Shown here: positions 25,210 through 34,191 of the stretch, piece after piece
Position numbering within the stretch: the first letter of the stretch is position 1
How the letters are laid out: every line of letters begins with the position of its first letter
Assembly: GCF_001571005.1 (NCBI RefSeq)
Contig: NZ_BCST01000003.1
Span: forward strand, 1-64,000
Source: Herbiconiux solani NBRC 106740
Lineage (GTDB): Bacteria > Actinomycetota > Actinomycetes > Actinomycetales > Microbacteriaceae
Length of the DNA stretch: 64,000 nucleotides
Reading direction: 5' to 3'
Made by a program: the position numbers and the translations under genes
The notes under the pieces: generated by a model
What the model was told of the DNA's origin: nothing
Seen by the model: the letters and a program-made list of their open reading frames with translations, nothing else
Database searches by the model: none

Positions 25210-25929
25210 CTAGTCGGCCTCGCCCTCGAAGTTCCAGGCCGGAGCCGCCGTCAGACCCATGTAGTCGTCCGCCGTGAAGCCGGTGGCGGGAACGAAGGGA
25301 TCGGGCAGCGAGACCTCGAAGCAGTAGTACTGGATGCCGCCGGCCGCGGCCGCGAGGGCCTGGGTGGCCGTGCCGCCGGTCGTGCCGAGCGGGCCGTCGG
25401 CGATCACCGTCGGGGCACCGGGTGCGCCACTGAAGGCGGTCGCGTCGCAGACCGCGATGGGCGTGGCGCTCGTGGCCACCCGCACCTCGAGCGCGTCGAA
25501 CAGCAGCTCGTCGGGGTCGGTGACCGCGATGCCCGCGGCCGGGACGGCCGGCTGCAGCTCGACCGTGCCGGCGAGCGACGTGGCCGTGGTGCGGAGCGAC
25601 ATCGCGGAGTAGACCGCGTCACCGGGCGAGATGTCGAGGGCGTCGAGCCCGAAGGTGATCTCGCCACCCGGGTTCGTGTCTTCGCTCACGAAGTCCGTGG
25701 GCACGTTGAACGGCGCGACCGTGTTCTGCTGCACCTCGAAGGTCGAGGTGCCGATGCCGGGTCCGCCGGCCCCGTCACCGCCGAACACCCACTCGGAGTC
25801 GGTCCAGGCCGCGAGCGTCGCGGTGGCGCCGATCCCCAGCACGGCGCCCGCCGCGGCGAGAGCGAAGACCTTGCGGCGGGTGCCGCCCTTGCCGCCGCTG
25901 TTCTTCTCCGTCGAAGCGTGAGATGTCAT
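25210..25929 (-). CDS. TasA-like protein with SipW-dependent signal peptide
   Basis: 239 residues. A Lys/Arg-rich start (KNSGGKGGTRRKVFALAAAG) leads into the SipW-type signal GIGATATLAAWTDSEWV. The body has the pattern of TasA/camelysin proteins: STFEVQQNT near the front, DISPGDAVYSAMSLRTTATS, later IQYYCFEVSLP. Such proteins are secreted and polymerise into biofilm fibres in Bacillus. It is first in the unit with sipW, the LANTG protein and the anchor-G protein. No sorting signal is present. Fibre formation is inference from family and context. Confidence 0.83.
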   Translation of the reverse strand: MTSHASTEKNSGGKGGTRRKVFALAAAGAVLGIGATATLAAWTDSEWVFGGDGAGGPGIGTSTFEVQQNTVAPFNVPTDFVSEDTNPGGEITFGLDALDISPGDAVYSAMSLRTTATSLAGTVELQPAVPAAGIAVTDPDELLFDALEVRVATSATPIAVCDATAFSGAPGAPTVIADGPLGTTGGTATQALAAAAGGIQYYCFEVSLPDPFVPATGFTADDYMGLTAAPAWNFEGEAD

Positions 25930-26300
25930 CTCGTTGTCCCCATTTCAGTCAGGTGCGGCCCCCGCTCATCCGGCGGACCGCGATCCGATCGGATCTGCTT
26001 CCGCACGCTAGGGGCGGCGAGAACCGGTGCACCATGGCCGACGACCCGACTCGGTGGTTGCTCCGTGGTGCCGACACCGAGAGCTGCGGGGATCCCGGTA
26101 TCCGACACTGTTGTGAAGGGCTGATCTCGGTAGTGCGAAGGCCTGCGCTCGGCACAATTCGGTAGTAGGTAGACCGCTTGGGAGCGCACGGTGACGAGCT
26201 CGGCTCGGTAGGTTGGGGGGACGCCGCGGTGGGGTGGGACGAAGTCGTGTCATTCCCTCGGGGATGTCCGAGTGTGATGATGTGGTCGTGGGGGTCACAG
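25930..26300. promoter_or_regulatory. Divergent control region, TasA-like unit / LuxR regulator
   Basis: 371 bp without a convincing gene. The heptamer TCGGTAG occurs three times in the same orientation (26127-26133, 26159-26165, 26205-26211), with a related TCGGTGG at 26051. An inverted repeat TCGGTG...CACCGA spans 26051-26080. These are candidate sites for the divergent LuxR-type protein. I cannot place a -35/-10 pair with confidence. Confidence 0.4.
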
Positions 26301-29069
26301 ATGACAACAACGGTGGGTGGATTCCGACGCGTCGGCTCCTCTGACGAGAACAGATCGACGATGGTCGGCGTGGACCAGCGGGTCGAGGAGGTGGCTGCCC
26401 ACCTGCGGCGCGACGGGAGCGTCATGCTGGCCGGGGCTCTGGGTTCGGGTAAGAGCTTCTTCACCGCCGAAGTCGTCAGACTCCTTCGCGAGCGGCGGCT
26501 GGACCCGGTGATCGTGCGGGGCGCGAACGCCCTCTCCCGGGCGCCTCTCGGGGCCCTCCAGGCGGCGGCCGACGAACGGCTCGACCCGCTGTTGACCGGC
26601 GCCACCGATCCGGAGGCCGATCCCGTGCTGATCGTGGTCGACGACGCCCACGCCCTCGACTCGGCCTCGCTCGACGTGATCGCCCGCGCCATCTTCACCG
26701 GGTCGGCGCGGGTGCTGCTGGCGGTGGACGCCGACCCCTCCAAGGGCAACGCGCAGGCCGTCGTCGACCTCTGGCTCGACGGCGCGGCCGCCCGCTTCGA
26801 CCTCTCGCCGCTCGACCATGCCACCGCCGACGCACTGATCAGCGCCTTCGTCGGCCCCGGCAGTCTCGACACCGCGACCCGGGCCGCGCTGTTCACCCGG
26901 TCGGTGGGCTCCCGCAGGCTCCTGCACGAACTCGCTCTGGATGCGGCGGCCGCCTCGGCGGCGGGTCGCGATCCCCTCGACCCGGCCCGCGACCTGCCGC
27001 CCGGCTCGCGGCTGTCCGATGCCTTCTCGGTCTCGCTCGGCGAGTGCACGGAGGAGGAGTGCCTGGCACTCGCCGTCCTCGGCCGACTGCGCGGGGTGGA
27101 GCACGCCACCGCCGCTCAGAACATCGACCCCGAGGTGCTGCAGTCGCTGATCCAGCGGCGCGCGGTGTTCGTCGACCCGAGCAACGAGCGGGGCCTCTAC
27201 ACGAACGCAGCGCTCGCCCGGGAGGCCGAGCGACGGGTCGCCCCGGAGAAGCTGGGCGCGGCGCTGGACGCGGTCGCGAACCGCGCCCTGGCCTCGGGCC
27301 CGCACCCCGTCGGCAACGCCGTCGACCGCCTCGTGGCGAGCAAGTGGTACATCGCCAAGCCCACCGTGCCCTCGCCCGCGGAGGTGGATGGCCGCGTGCG
27401 CTGCCGCATCCTCGCGAACGCCGCCCGCTCGGCCAACTCCCGCGGGCGGGCCGACCTGGCGCTGGCGTACGTGAACCTCGGCCGGCAGACCGACGGCTGC
27501 GCGACCCTGCACATCGAAGCCTCCCGCGCCTACGCCCGGTTGGGTCGGTGGCAGGAGGCCTACCAGGAGCTCACGGTGCACGAGCCCGCGAGCATGCCTG
27601 CCGACGACCTCCGGCGGCTCGTCCGCTGGTGGGGAGCGCTGCTGTCGTGGATGCCGCTCGGGCGCGGACTGGAGGAGATCGAGGAGTGGCTGGCGGCCGG
27701 CGGGATCACCGACCCGACCATCCTCTGCGAGCTCGACGTGCAGCGGGCCGAGTCGGCGTGCCTCGAGATGGACTGGGCGCGCGCGGTGGAACACGCCAAG
27801 AAGGTGCTCGCGGTTCCCGGCTCCCACACCCTCGCCCGGGTGCGCTCGGGCGTGATGGCCGGGATGGCGGACTCCGAGCTCGGGCGGCTCGACAGCGGCG
27901 CCTCGACCTTCGCGCAGGCGGAGCGGGCCAACCGCGATCCGGTGACCGGTCAGACGGTGTCGCTGCTCGCCGAGCTGTCCATCCTCTGCTTCGAGGCGAT
28001 GACCACCATCCTCGGCGGGGTCGCCACGCCCGGACTCGCCGAGCGGCTCCGCGCGGCGACGCTGCAGGCGGCCCAGCGCGACGACCGGACGGGGCTCGCG
28101 ATGGTGGGCATCGCGGCCGGCACCCTGCACGGGATCGGAACCGGGGACGGGGCGCGGGCCGAGATCGAGTTCGCGGCATCGCTCCGCCGGTTCGAGCGGA
28201 TCGAGTTCGCGCTCTGGCGGCCTCTCGTCGTGCACTCGCGGATCGCGGCCCTCACACAGCTCGGCGACCTCGCCGGCGCCCGGGCGCTGCAGGAGGAGGT
28301 CGACCCCGACCTCGTCGCCTCGCACCGGCTCTACCGGGTCTCGGGGTTGATCGTCGAGGCGCAGCTGCGGGCGGCCGAGGGGGATCCGGCCGGTGCCGCC
28401 GAGGCGGCGGCCGAGGCACTGGCCGAGCGCGAAGCCGCGGGGACGACCCTTCCCGAGTCGATCGACGTGAAACGTCTCACCCATCTGATGGGCGCCGGCG
28501 AGATGGTGCCGATGGAGGCGTACGCGCCCCCGGGCATCCTGAAGGCCGACCTGCGACCGGTGGGCGGGCACTCGACGGATCGCCGGACCGACCGGCGCGG
28601 CGACCGGCACACAGGCGACCGGCATCTGGCCGATCGCCACGGTGCCGCGCGAGCCGAGCGGGGGGACGCCGGGCGGCTCGTCGGCGCGGAGCCGCAGACC
28701 GCCGAGAGGCCGCGGTCCGAGGGTCAGCGGTTCACGCAGGAGATCGGTTCGCGGAGGGGTGCGGACGAGCGCGGCGGCCGCTTCGACGACAGGCGCGGGC
28801 TCGGCGACGCGCACCGTGAGGAGAACGGAGCGGAGGGTGCGGTGCTCGCCGAACTCACCGACCGCGAGCACGAGATCGCGCTGCTGGTCTCCCGGCAGCT
28901 GACGAACAAGGAGATCGCGCGGCAGCTGTTCCTCTCGGTCCGGACGGTCGAGTCGCACGTGTACACGGCGCGCGGCAAGGTGGGGGCGCGCACCCGCCGG
29001 GAGCTCGGGCGGATGGTGGCCGAGGCCGACGGCGGCCCGACCGACAGCCGCGGGTGGCGGCTGGCATAG
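26301..29069 (+). CDS. Large AAA-ATPase LuxR-type regulator (LAL/STAND-like)
   Basis: 922 residues from MTTTVGGFRRVGSS; upstream in-frame starts at 26178 or 26277 cannot be excluded. Walker A is AGALGSGKS (about residue 43), Walker B LIVVDDAHALD (about 110-120). About 380-740 is helical-repeat sequence of TPR type (YARLGRWQEAYQELTVHEP, ADSELGRLDSGASTFAQAE). About 757-845 is an Arg/Asp/Gly/His-rich disordered linker (TDRRTDRRGDRHTGDRH). The C-terminus is a LuxR helix-turn-helix (LTDREHEIALLVSRQLTNKE, SVRTVESHVY). Divergent from the SipW/TasA unit, it is its likely regulator. Confidence 0.88.
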   Translation: MTTTVGGFRRVGSSDENRSTMVGVDQRVEEVAAHLRRDGSVMLAGALGSGKSFFTAEVVRLLRERRLDPVIVRGANALSRAPLGALQAAADERLDPLLTGATDPEADPVLIVVDDAHALDSASLDVIARAIFTGSARVLLAVDADPSKGNAQAVVDLWLDGAAARFDLSPLDHATADALISAFVGPGSLDTATRAALFTRSVGSRRLLHELALDAAAASAAGRDPLDPARDLPPGSRLSDAFSVSLGECTEEECLALAVLGRLRGVEHATAAQNIDPEVLQSLIQRRAVFVDPSNERGLYTNAALAREAERRVAPEKLGAALDAVANRALASGPHPVGNAVDRLVASKWYIAKPTVPSPAEVDGRVRCRILANAARSANSRGRADLALAYVNLGRQTDGCATLHIEASRAYARLGRWQEAYQELTVHEPASMPADDLRRLVRWWGALLSWMPLGRGLEEIEEWLAAGGITDPTILCELDVQRAESACLEMDWARAVEHAKKVLAVPGSHTLARVRSGVMAGMADSELGRLDSGASTFAQAERANRDPVTGQTVSLLAELSILCFEAMTTILGGVATPGLAERLRAATLQAAQRDDRTGLAMVGIAAGTLHGIGTGDGARAEIEFAASLRRFERIEFALWRPLVVHSRIAALTQLGDLAGARALQEEVDPDLVASHRLYRVSGLIVEAQLRAAEGDPAGAAEAAAEALAEREAAGTTLPESIDVKRLTHLMGAGEMVPMEAYAPPGILKADLRPVGGHSTDRRTDRRGDRHTGDRHLADRHGAARAERGDAGRLVGAEPQTAERPRSEGQRFTQEIGSRRGADERGGRFDDRRGLGDAHREENGAEGAVLAELTDREHEIALLVSRQLTNKEIARQLFLSVRTVESHVYTARGKVGARTRRELGRMVAEADGGPTDSRGWRLA

Positions 29070-29099
29070 GCGACCGACCGACGAGGGTGGAGCCTGCCG

Positions 29100-29105
29100 T
29101 AGAAT
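29100..29105 (+). promoter_or_regulatory. -10 box of the purS-purQ promoter
   Basis: TAGAAT, 37 nt before the GTG of purS, in the short gap after the LuxR stop. A CAGGAG ribosome site lies between it and the start. No good -35 is seen. Confidence 0.5.
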
Positions 29106-29142
29106 AGAGGAGTCCGTCCCGCCCCGACCGCAGGAGCACCAC

Positions 29143-29436
29143 GTGCCGAAGATCGTCGTCGACGTCATGCCCAAAGCCGAACTCCTCGACCCGCAGGGAA
29201 AGGCCGTCGCCGGCGCACTGACCCGGCTCGGCCGCTCGGAGTTCACCTCCGTGCGCGTCGGCAAGCGCTTCGAGCTGACCGTCGAAGGGCCCGTCGACGC
29301 CGACGTGCTCTCGGCCGTCCGCGAGATCGCCGACGACCTGCTGTCGAACTCGGTGATCGAGGATGTCGTGAACATCACCGTCGTCGACGAGGCCGGCGAG
29401 CACAGCGCCGCGTCCGCATCCGGGGTGCTCGCGTGA
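29143..29436 (+). CDS. purS: Phosphoribosylformylglycinamidine synthase subunit PurS
   Basis: 97 residues, GTG start with CAGGAG eight bases upstream. PurS is the small structural subunit of the FGAM synthase complex PurSQL in purine synthesis; it bridges PurL and PurQ. The family pattern is plain: [50 protein letters not shown] serine/alanine tail ([13 protein letters not shown]) extends the usual ~80 residues. The stop overlaps the purQ GTG (GTGA). Confidence 0.95.
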   Translation: MPKIVVDVMPKAELLDPQGKAVAGALTRLGRSEFTSVRVGKRFELTVEGPVDADVLSAVREIADDLLSNSVIEDVVNITVVDEAGEHSAASASGVLA

Positions 29437-30131
29437 CCCGGGTCGGCGTCGTCACCTTCCCCGGCTCGCTCGACGACCGGGATGCCCAGCGTGCCGTGCG
29501 CTTCGCCGGAGCCGAGCCGGTCGCGCTCTGGCACGGCGACCACGACCTCCAGGGCGTCGACGCCGTCGTGCTCCCCGGCGGCTTCAGCTACGGCGACTAC
29601 CTCCGCTGCGGCGCGATCGCCTCGCACTCCCCCATCATGCGCGAGGTCATCGCGGCGGCCGAGCGCGGTGTGCCGGTGCTCGGCATCTGCAACGGCTTCC
29701 AGATGCTGACCGAGGCGCACCTGCTGCCCGGAGGCCTGATCCGCAACGATCACGGCAGCTTCGTCTGCCGCGACCAGGTGCTGCGGGTCGAGAACGCGTC
29801 GACGGCGTGGACGAACGGGTACACCGTCGGCCAGGAGATCACCATCCCGCTGAAGAACGGCGAGGGCGGCTACATCGCCTCGGCCGAGACCCTTGCGCGG
29901 CTCGACGGCGAGGGCCTCGTGGCCTTCCGCTACGTGGGCGTCAACCCCAACGGCTCGCTCGACGACATCGCCGGCATCACCAACGCCCGCGGCAACGTCG
30001 TGGGCCTCATGCCCCACCCCGAGCACGCCGTCGAGGCCGGCTTCGGCCCAGACACCCCCCTCGCGATGCGCTCGGGCGTCGACGGCCTGACGATCTTCCG
30101 CTCAGCCCTGGAAGCGGTGCTAGCTGCCTGA
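29433..30131 (+). CDS. purQ: Phosphoribosylformylglycinamidine synthase subunit PurQ
   Basis: 232 residues, GTG start in the purS stop. PurQ is the glutaminase subunit: it releases ammonia from glutamine for FGAM synthesis. The class I amidotransferase nucleophile Cys is in [14 protein letters not shown], and the His/Glu pair in [11 protein letters not shown]. The oxyanion region [16 protein letters not shown] is standard. The purL gene, often adjacent in actinobacteria, is not here: the next gene is an unrelated DinB protein on the other strand. Confidence 0.96.
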   Translation: MTRVGVVTFPGSLDDRDAQRAVRFAGAEPVALWHGDHDLQGVDAVVLPGGFSYGDYLRCGAIASHSPIMREVIAAAERGVPVLGICNGFQMLTEAHLLPGGLIRNDHGSFVCRDQVLRVENASTAWTNGYTVGQEITIPLKNGEGGYIASAETLARLDGEGLVAFRYVGVNPNGSLDDIAGITNARGNVVGLMPHPEHAVEAGFGPDTPLAMRSGVDGLTIFRSALEAVLAA

Positions 30132-30182
30132 CGAGCGTGCTGCGCGCGCCCGTCAGGGCCGCGCCGCCGCCTCTGCGGCGCG
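30127..30182 (+). terminator. Hairpins after purQ
   Basis: Two inverted repeats follow the purQ stop: CCTGACG (30127-30133) with CGTCAGG (30151-30157), and CGCGCCGC (30160-30167) with GCGGCGCG (30175-30182) around a 7-nt loop. The second is the stronger terminator candidate. The rest of 30183-30296 shows nothing I can name. Confidence 0.5.
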
Positions 30183-30296
30183 GGCGACATGCTCGGCTGC
30201 GGTCGCTGACGCGGCCGCGGCCTCACCTTGGGTCGTCTGAGAGGGGCCCGTCGCCTTCGGCATTCGGGCGACTGCTCTGGGCAGGTGAGTGGGCTC

Positions 30297-30827
30297 TTAT
30301 TCGCCGGTGGCTCCGTCTAGGAGTTCTCGGAGGATGTCGAGGTGGCCGAGGTGGCGGGCGGTCTCCTCGGTCATGTGGAGGATGATCCAGCGCAGGGAGA
30401 AGCGGCCGTCTCGGGCCGCACTCGGGGCGTCGAGGTCGTAGCGGGCCGCCACCTCGCGCGACTCCTGGCAGGCCGCCTCGTAGTCGGCGATGACCTCGGC
30501 CAGGCTGTCGGCCTCCGTCACCCGGAATTCGCCGTCGGGATCCGCGTCCGAGTACCGGAACGGCACGTTCTGCTGGCCGTCGAGGTCCTCGCGGAACCAC
30601 GAGCGCTCGACGTCGGCCAGGTGGCGGATGAGGCCACTCACGGTCGTGAGGCTCGGCAGCAGGCGGCGCGCCGCATCCGCATCGCTGAGGCCGGTGGCCT
30701 TCCACACCACCGATGCACGCTGGAAGTCGAGGAAGCCCTCGAGGGTCTCGCGCTCGCCACCGCGCTCGGGCGCCTGCGGCCGCTCGTCGGGAGGGAGCGT
30801 GCCGGTCGAGGGTTCGGTACTGGTCAT
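30297..30827 (-). CDS. DinB family protein (DUF664 type)
   Basis: 176 residues. The four-helix DinB core is visible with its three metal-site histidines: GLIRHLADVERSWF, WIILHMTEETARHLGHLDIL. The late motif HMTEETARHLGHLDILRE is typical of DUF664 proteins. Many of these are thiol-dependent metalloenzymes (mycothiol- or bacillithiol-S-transferase-like); the substrate is unknown. There is no Shine-Dalgarno; a -10-like TACCCT ends 6 nt before the ATG, so the mRNA is probably leaderless. It is divergent from the macrodomain gene. Confidence 0.87.
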   Translation of the reverse strand: MTSTEPSTGTLPPDERPQAPERGGERETLEGFLDFQRASVVWKATGLSDADAARRLLPSLTTVSGLIRHLADVERSWFREDLDGQQNVPFRYSDADPDGEFRVTEADSLAEVIADYEAACQESREVAARYDLDAPSAARDGRFSLRWIILHMTEETARHLGHLDILRELLDGATGE

Positions 30828-30861
30828 GCGACGAGGGTACGCCGCGAGTACGGTCGGGGGC

Positions 30862-31377
30862 ATGACGGATCGGGTGCGGGTCGAGGTCGCCGACATCACC
30901 ACGGTGACGGCGGATGCGGTGGTGAACGCCGCGAACAGCTCGCTGCTGGGTGGGGGCGGGGTCGACGGGGCGATCCACCGGGCCGGCGGGCCCGAGATCC
31001 TCGCCGCCTGCCGGGAGCTGCGGCGCACCGTGCTGCCGGACGGGCTGCCCGCGGGTGACGCCGTCGCCACGACCGCGGGGCGGCTGCCGGCACGGTGGGT
31101 CATCCATACCGTCGGGCCCGTCTGGTCGGCGCGGGAGGACCGCTCGGCCGTGCTCGCCTCGGCCTACCGGCGGTCGCTCGAGGTGGCCATCGAGCTGGGT
31201 GCGGCATCCGTCGTCTTCCCGGCGGTCAGCGCCGGCGTCTACGGCTGGCCGCACGCCGACGCCGCGCGCATCGCCGTCGAGACGGTTCGGGCCGCGCCCT
31301 TCGACGGAGAGGTCTCGTTCGCGCTGACGCCCACGATGCTCCCGCACTTCGAGCGGGCCCTCGCCGAGTCGCTGTAA
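30862..31377 (+). CDS. Macro domain protein (O-acetyl-ADP-ribose deacetylase type)
   Basis: 171 residues, one macrodomain. The ADP-ribose-binding motif is DAVVNAANSSLLGGGGVDGA followed by IHRAGGPEI, and the second loop VFPAVSAGVYGWP. This is the MacroD/YmdB pattern, including the NAAN and GGGGVDGAI sequences of hydrolytic members that remove ADP-ribose or acetyl groups. A -10-like TACGGT (30849-30854) ends 7 nt before the ATG with no good ribosome site, so the mRNA is probably leaderless. Confidence 0.92.
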   Translation: MTDRVRVEVADITTVTADAVVNAANSSLLGGGGVDGAIHRAGGPEILAACRELRRTVLPDGLPAGDAVATTAGRLPARWVIHTVGPVWSAREDRSAVLASAYRRSLEVAIELGAASVVFPAVSAGVYGWPHADAARIAVETVRAAPFDGEVSFALTPTMLPHFERALAESL

Positions 31378-31406
31378 AGCGCAGCGGGTGCAGCGACCGG
31401 ACGCCG

Positions 31407-32336
31407 TTACGGCAGCCGGTGCCCCGCCGCCGTGAACAGGCGGTACCACTCCGGCCGCGTCAGCCGGAGCTCCGATCCCGCGGCCGCCTCCCGCACCCGC
31501 GACGGGCTCGTCGTGCCGAGGACGACCTGGATGCCCGCCGGATGCCGCGTGATCCACGCCAGCGCGATCGCCGTCGGCGTCACCCCGTAGGCCGCCGCGA
31601 GCTCGTCGAGCACGTCGTTGAGCTCGGCGTAGTGCTCCCGGTCGCCCAGGAAGACGCCCGGGTACTTTCCACTCTGGAACGGCGACCACGCCTGCAGCGT
31701 GATGCCCTCGACCCGGCAGTAGTCGAGCAGCCCGTTGTCGCGATCGACCGACTGCGGGTCGTCGGCCATGTTCGCCGCCACCCCCGCCGCGATCAGCGGC
31801 GCGTGCGTGATGCTCAGCTGCACCTGGTTCACGATCAGGGGCTGCCGCACCGACCGTGCCAGCAGCTCGATCTGCCCGGGAGTGTGGTTCGAGACCCCGA
31901 ACGCCGTGACGAGACCCTGCTCGTGCAGAGCGTCGAAGGCCGCGGCCACCTCGTCGGGCTCGACCAGCGCATCCGGCCGGTGCAGCAGGAGCAGGTCGAG
32001 GTGGTCGAGGCCGAGCGCCGAGATCGAGGCCTCGGCGCTGGAGACGATGTGCTCGGCCGAGAAATCGAAGTAGCCCTCGCGGATGCCGACCTTCGACTGG
32101 ATCAGCACCTGCTCGCGCTCGGCCGGCGAGAACCGCACCGCGCCGCCGAAGCGCGCCTCACAGGCGTGCGGCGAACCGCCGTAGATGTCGGCGTGGTCGA
32201 ACACGGTGATGCCGGTGTCGAGGGCGGTCTTCACGAGCATCCGGATCTCGGCGTCGTCGAGCTCGCCGATGCGCATCATGCCCAGGATGACGTTCGAGGC
32301 GGGCAGATCGGTTCGCGGGAGGGTGAACTGCTTCAT
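31407..32336 (-). CDS. Aldo/keto reductase
   Basis: 309 residues, NADPH-dependent TIM barrel. The catalytic tetrad can be placed: Asp and Tyr in GITVFDHADIYGG, Lys in VLIQSKVGIREG, His in LDLLLLHRPDALVEP. The cofactor-binding end reads IALAWITRHPAGIQVVLGT. It resembles the YdhF/YcsN branch of AKRs (oxidoreductases on small carbonyls). Its ATG overlaps the permease stop by 4 nt, so the two are co-translated; the substrate is unknown. Confidence 0.92.
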   Translation of the reverse strand: MKQFTLPRTDLPASNVILGMMRIGELDDAEIRMLVKTALDTGITVFDHADIYGGSPHACEARFGGAVRFSPAEREQVLIQSKVGIREGYFDFSAEHIVSSAEASISALGLDHLDLLLLHRPDALVEPDEVAAAFDALHEQGLVTAFGVSNHTPGQIELLARSVRQPLIVNQVQLSITHAPLIAAGVAANMADDPQSVDRDNGLLDYCRVEGITLQAWSPFQSGKYPGVFLGDREHYAELNDVLDELAAAYGVTPTAIALAWITRHPAGIQVVLGTTSPSRVREAAAGSELRLTRPEWYRLFTAAGHRLP

Positions 32337-33817
32337 CCCTCGATCTTCGCAGAGCCGGAGTTCTCGGCCGGGCCCGGGTCGTTCGCCGGGTCGGGGTCGT
32401 CGAGCTCCTCGGGGTCGATCGCGGCGCTCCGCGCGTACCCCCGCACCCGCCGGTCGACGAAGGTCGCGACCCAGAGCAGCAGACCGATCACGAGCAGGAT
32501 TCCGGCGATCTCGTACTGCGCCGCCGGCCTCCCCGAGGTGAAGGGCAGCACGAGGAACACACAGAGCAGTGCCCCGAGCACCGGCATCACCGTCGGCGTG
32601 CGGAAGTGCTTGTGGTCGACCTTCTGCCGGCGCAGCACCAGCACGCAGACGTTGACGACCGCGAACACCGCGAGCAGCAGCAGCGAGGTCGTTCCGCCGA
32701 GCAGCACGGCGATCGGGTTCTTCGGGTCGACCGAGACGAACGCGGTCAGGCCCAACGCGATCGCGGTGGTGAACAGGATGGCGGCCCACGGCGTGCGCCG
32801 CCCCGGCAGCACCTTCGACAGGAACGGCGGCAGCACGCCCTGCTTGCTCATGCCGTAGAGCAGTCGGCTCGCCATCATCATGTTGATCAGCGCCGAGTTG
32901 GCGACCGCGAACAGCGAGATGAAGGGGATGAGCGCCGAGATGGGGAAGTCCGGAGCCGCGGTCTGCACGACCGTGACGAGCGGGGTGTCGTTGCCGGCGA
33001 GCTCCCCGACCGGCACGATCGCCACCGCCACGATCGAGACGAGCACGTAGATCACGGCGGTGATGCCGAGCCCGGTGAGCATCACCCTCGGGAAGATGCG
33101 GCTCGGGTTGCGGGTCTCCTCGGCCATGTTGACCGAATCCTCGAAGCCGACCATCGCGAAGAACGCCAGCGAGGTGGCCGTCGAGATCGCGAGGAACACG
33201 TTCTTGTCGTCCGGAGTCGCGAAGGCGACCACCCGGGAGAAGTCGGCCTGGCCGCCGAAGATCGCGAAGAAGCTGATGAAGATCACCAGGAGGAGCCCCG
33301 ACAGTTCGACCAGCGTAAGCACCACGTTCAGGCCCACGCTCTCGGCCACCCCGCGGAGGTTGACCGCGGCGATCAGGATCATGAACACCAGCGCGATCAC
33401 GAGCGCGAGCCCCGGCCCCTCGCCGAGCCCGAAGCCGATCGCGAAGTTCGACGCGAAGGCACCCGCCGCGGCCGACGCCGAGGTGATCCCGGACGACATG
33501 ACCGTGAAGCAGATGAGGAAGGTGACGATGTGGATGCCGAAGGCCTTGTGCGCGTACAGCGCCGCCCCGGCCGCCTGCGGGAACTTGGTCACCAGCTCGA
33601 GGTAGGAGCACGCGGTGATGGTCGCGACGACGAAGGCGATGAGGAACGGCAGCCACGCGGCCCCGCCCACCTCGGCCGCGACCTGGCCGGTCAGCGCGTA
33701 GATCCCGGTGCCCAGGATGTCGCCGACGATGAACAGCAGGAGGAGCTTCGGCCCCATGACCTTCTTGAGCTCTGGCTCTGTCTCCGGCGTGCCGGTCGAC
33801 GGTGACGTCGTCGTCAT
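32333..33817 (-). CDS. APC-superfamily amino acid permease
   Basis: 494 residues, 12 membrane helices. The first helix carries the unwound glycine motif GDILGTGIYALTG that binds substrate in APC proteins; the sixth-helix FFAMVGFEDSVNMAEET is the matching consensus. The soluble C-terminus is acidic (DPEELDDPDPANDPGP). It imports an amino acid or amine by proton symport. The aldo/keto reductase is co-translated with it, which hints at import and reduction of a related compound. Confidence 0.92.
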   Translation of the reverse strand: MTTTSPSTGTPETEPELKKVMGPKLLLLFIVGDILGTGIYALTGQVAAEVGGAAWLPFLIAFVVATITACSYLELVTKFPQAAGAALYAHKAFGIHIVTFLICFTVMSSGITSASAAAGAFASNFAIGFGLGEGPGLALVIALVFMILIAAVNLRGVAESVGLNVVLTLVELSGLLLVIFISFFAIFGGQADFSRVVAFATPDDKNVFLAISTATSLAFFAMVGFEDSVNMAEETRNPSRIFPRVMLTGLGITAVIYVLVSIVAVAIVPVGELAGNDTPLVTVVQTAAPDFPISALIPFISLFAVANSALINMMMASRLLYGMSKQGVLPPFLSKVLPGRRTPWAAILFTTAIALGLTAFVSVDPKNPIAVLLGGTTSLLLLAVFAVVNVCVLVLRRQKVDHKHFRTPTVMPVLGALLCVFLVLPFTSGRPAAQYEIAGILLVIGLLLWVATFVDRRVRGYARSAAIDPEELDDPDPANDPGPAENSGSAKIEG

Positions 33818-33862
33818 GGACCAAGCATGCCCCCGTTAACCTTCAGACGGCATAATGCCCCC

Positions 33863-34156
33863 ATGGCCAAGAAGACGAAGACCGCGTTGAAGGAGCTCAC
33901 GAAGGCTCTCGAGAAGCACGTCGAGGTGCTCGAGGACTCCAAGAGCAGCAAGAGCAAGCGCGAACGCGCCACTGCGAAGGTGCGCGCCGCCGCCATCAAC
34001 TACTCGTCGGTGCTCAATTCCCGCACGGGCAGCCAGAGCCCGTTCCTCGACATCCCGGACCCCGCGCTCGACGAGTCGACCGTGGCGTCGCTCAAGGCCG
34101 AGAAGGATGCGCTGGTCGCGCGCCGCTCGGCCAAGCACTCGCACGACCAGGGCTGA
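33863..34156 (+). CDS. Small lysine-rich helical protein of unknown function
   Basis: 97 residues, not recognised. The first 50 residues are a charged helix with coiled-coil character (KTALKELTKALEKHVEVLED then SKSSKSKRERATAKVRAAA); the rest is Ser/Pro/Ala-rich with a basic tail (RRSAKHSHDQG). There is no signal or membrane segment. The start is supported by a -10-like CATAAT 6 nt before the ATG and no Shine-Dalgarno, suggesting a leaderless mRNA. It is divergent from the permease gene. Confidence 0.75.
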   Translation: MAKKTKTALKELTKALEKHVEVLEDSKSSKSKRERATAKVRAAAINYSSVLNSRTGSQSPFLDIPDPALDESTVASLKAEKDALVARRSAKHSHDQG

Positions 34157-34191
34157 GCCGAGTCGGTCGGGCCGGCAGGCCCGGCCTGAAC

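Noticed and set aside
31407-33824. A single 805-codon reading that joins the aldo/keto reductase to upstream codons
   Set aside because: The upstream part is an out-of-frame translation of the permease gene; the reductase begins at its own ATG, overlapping the permease stop by 4 nt.
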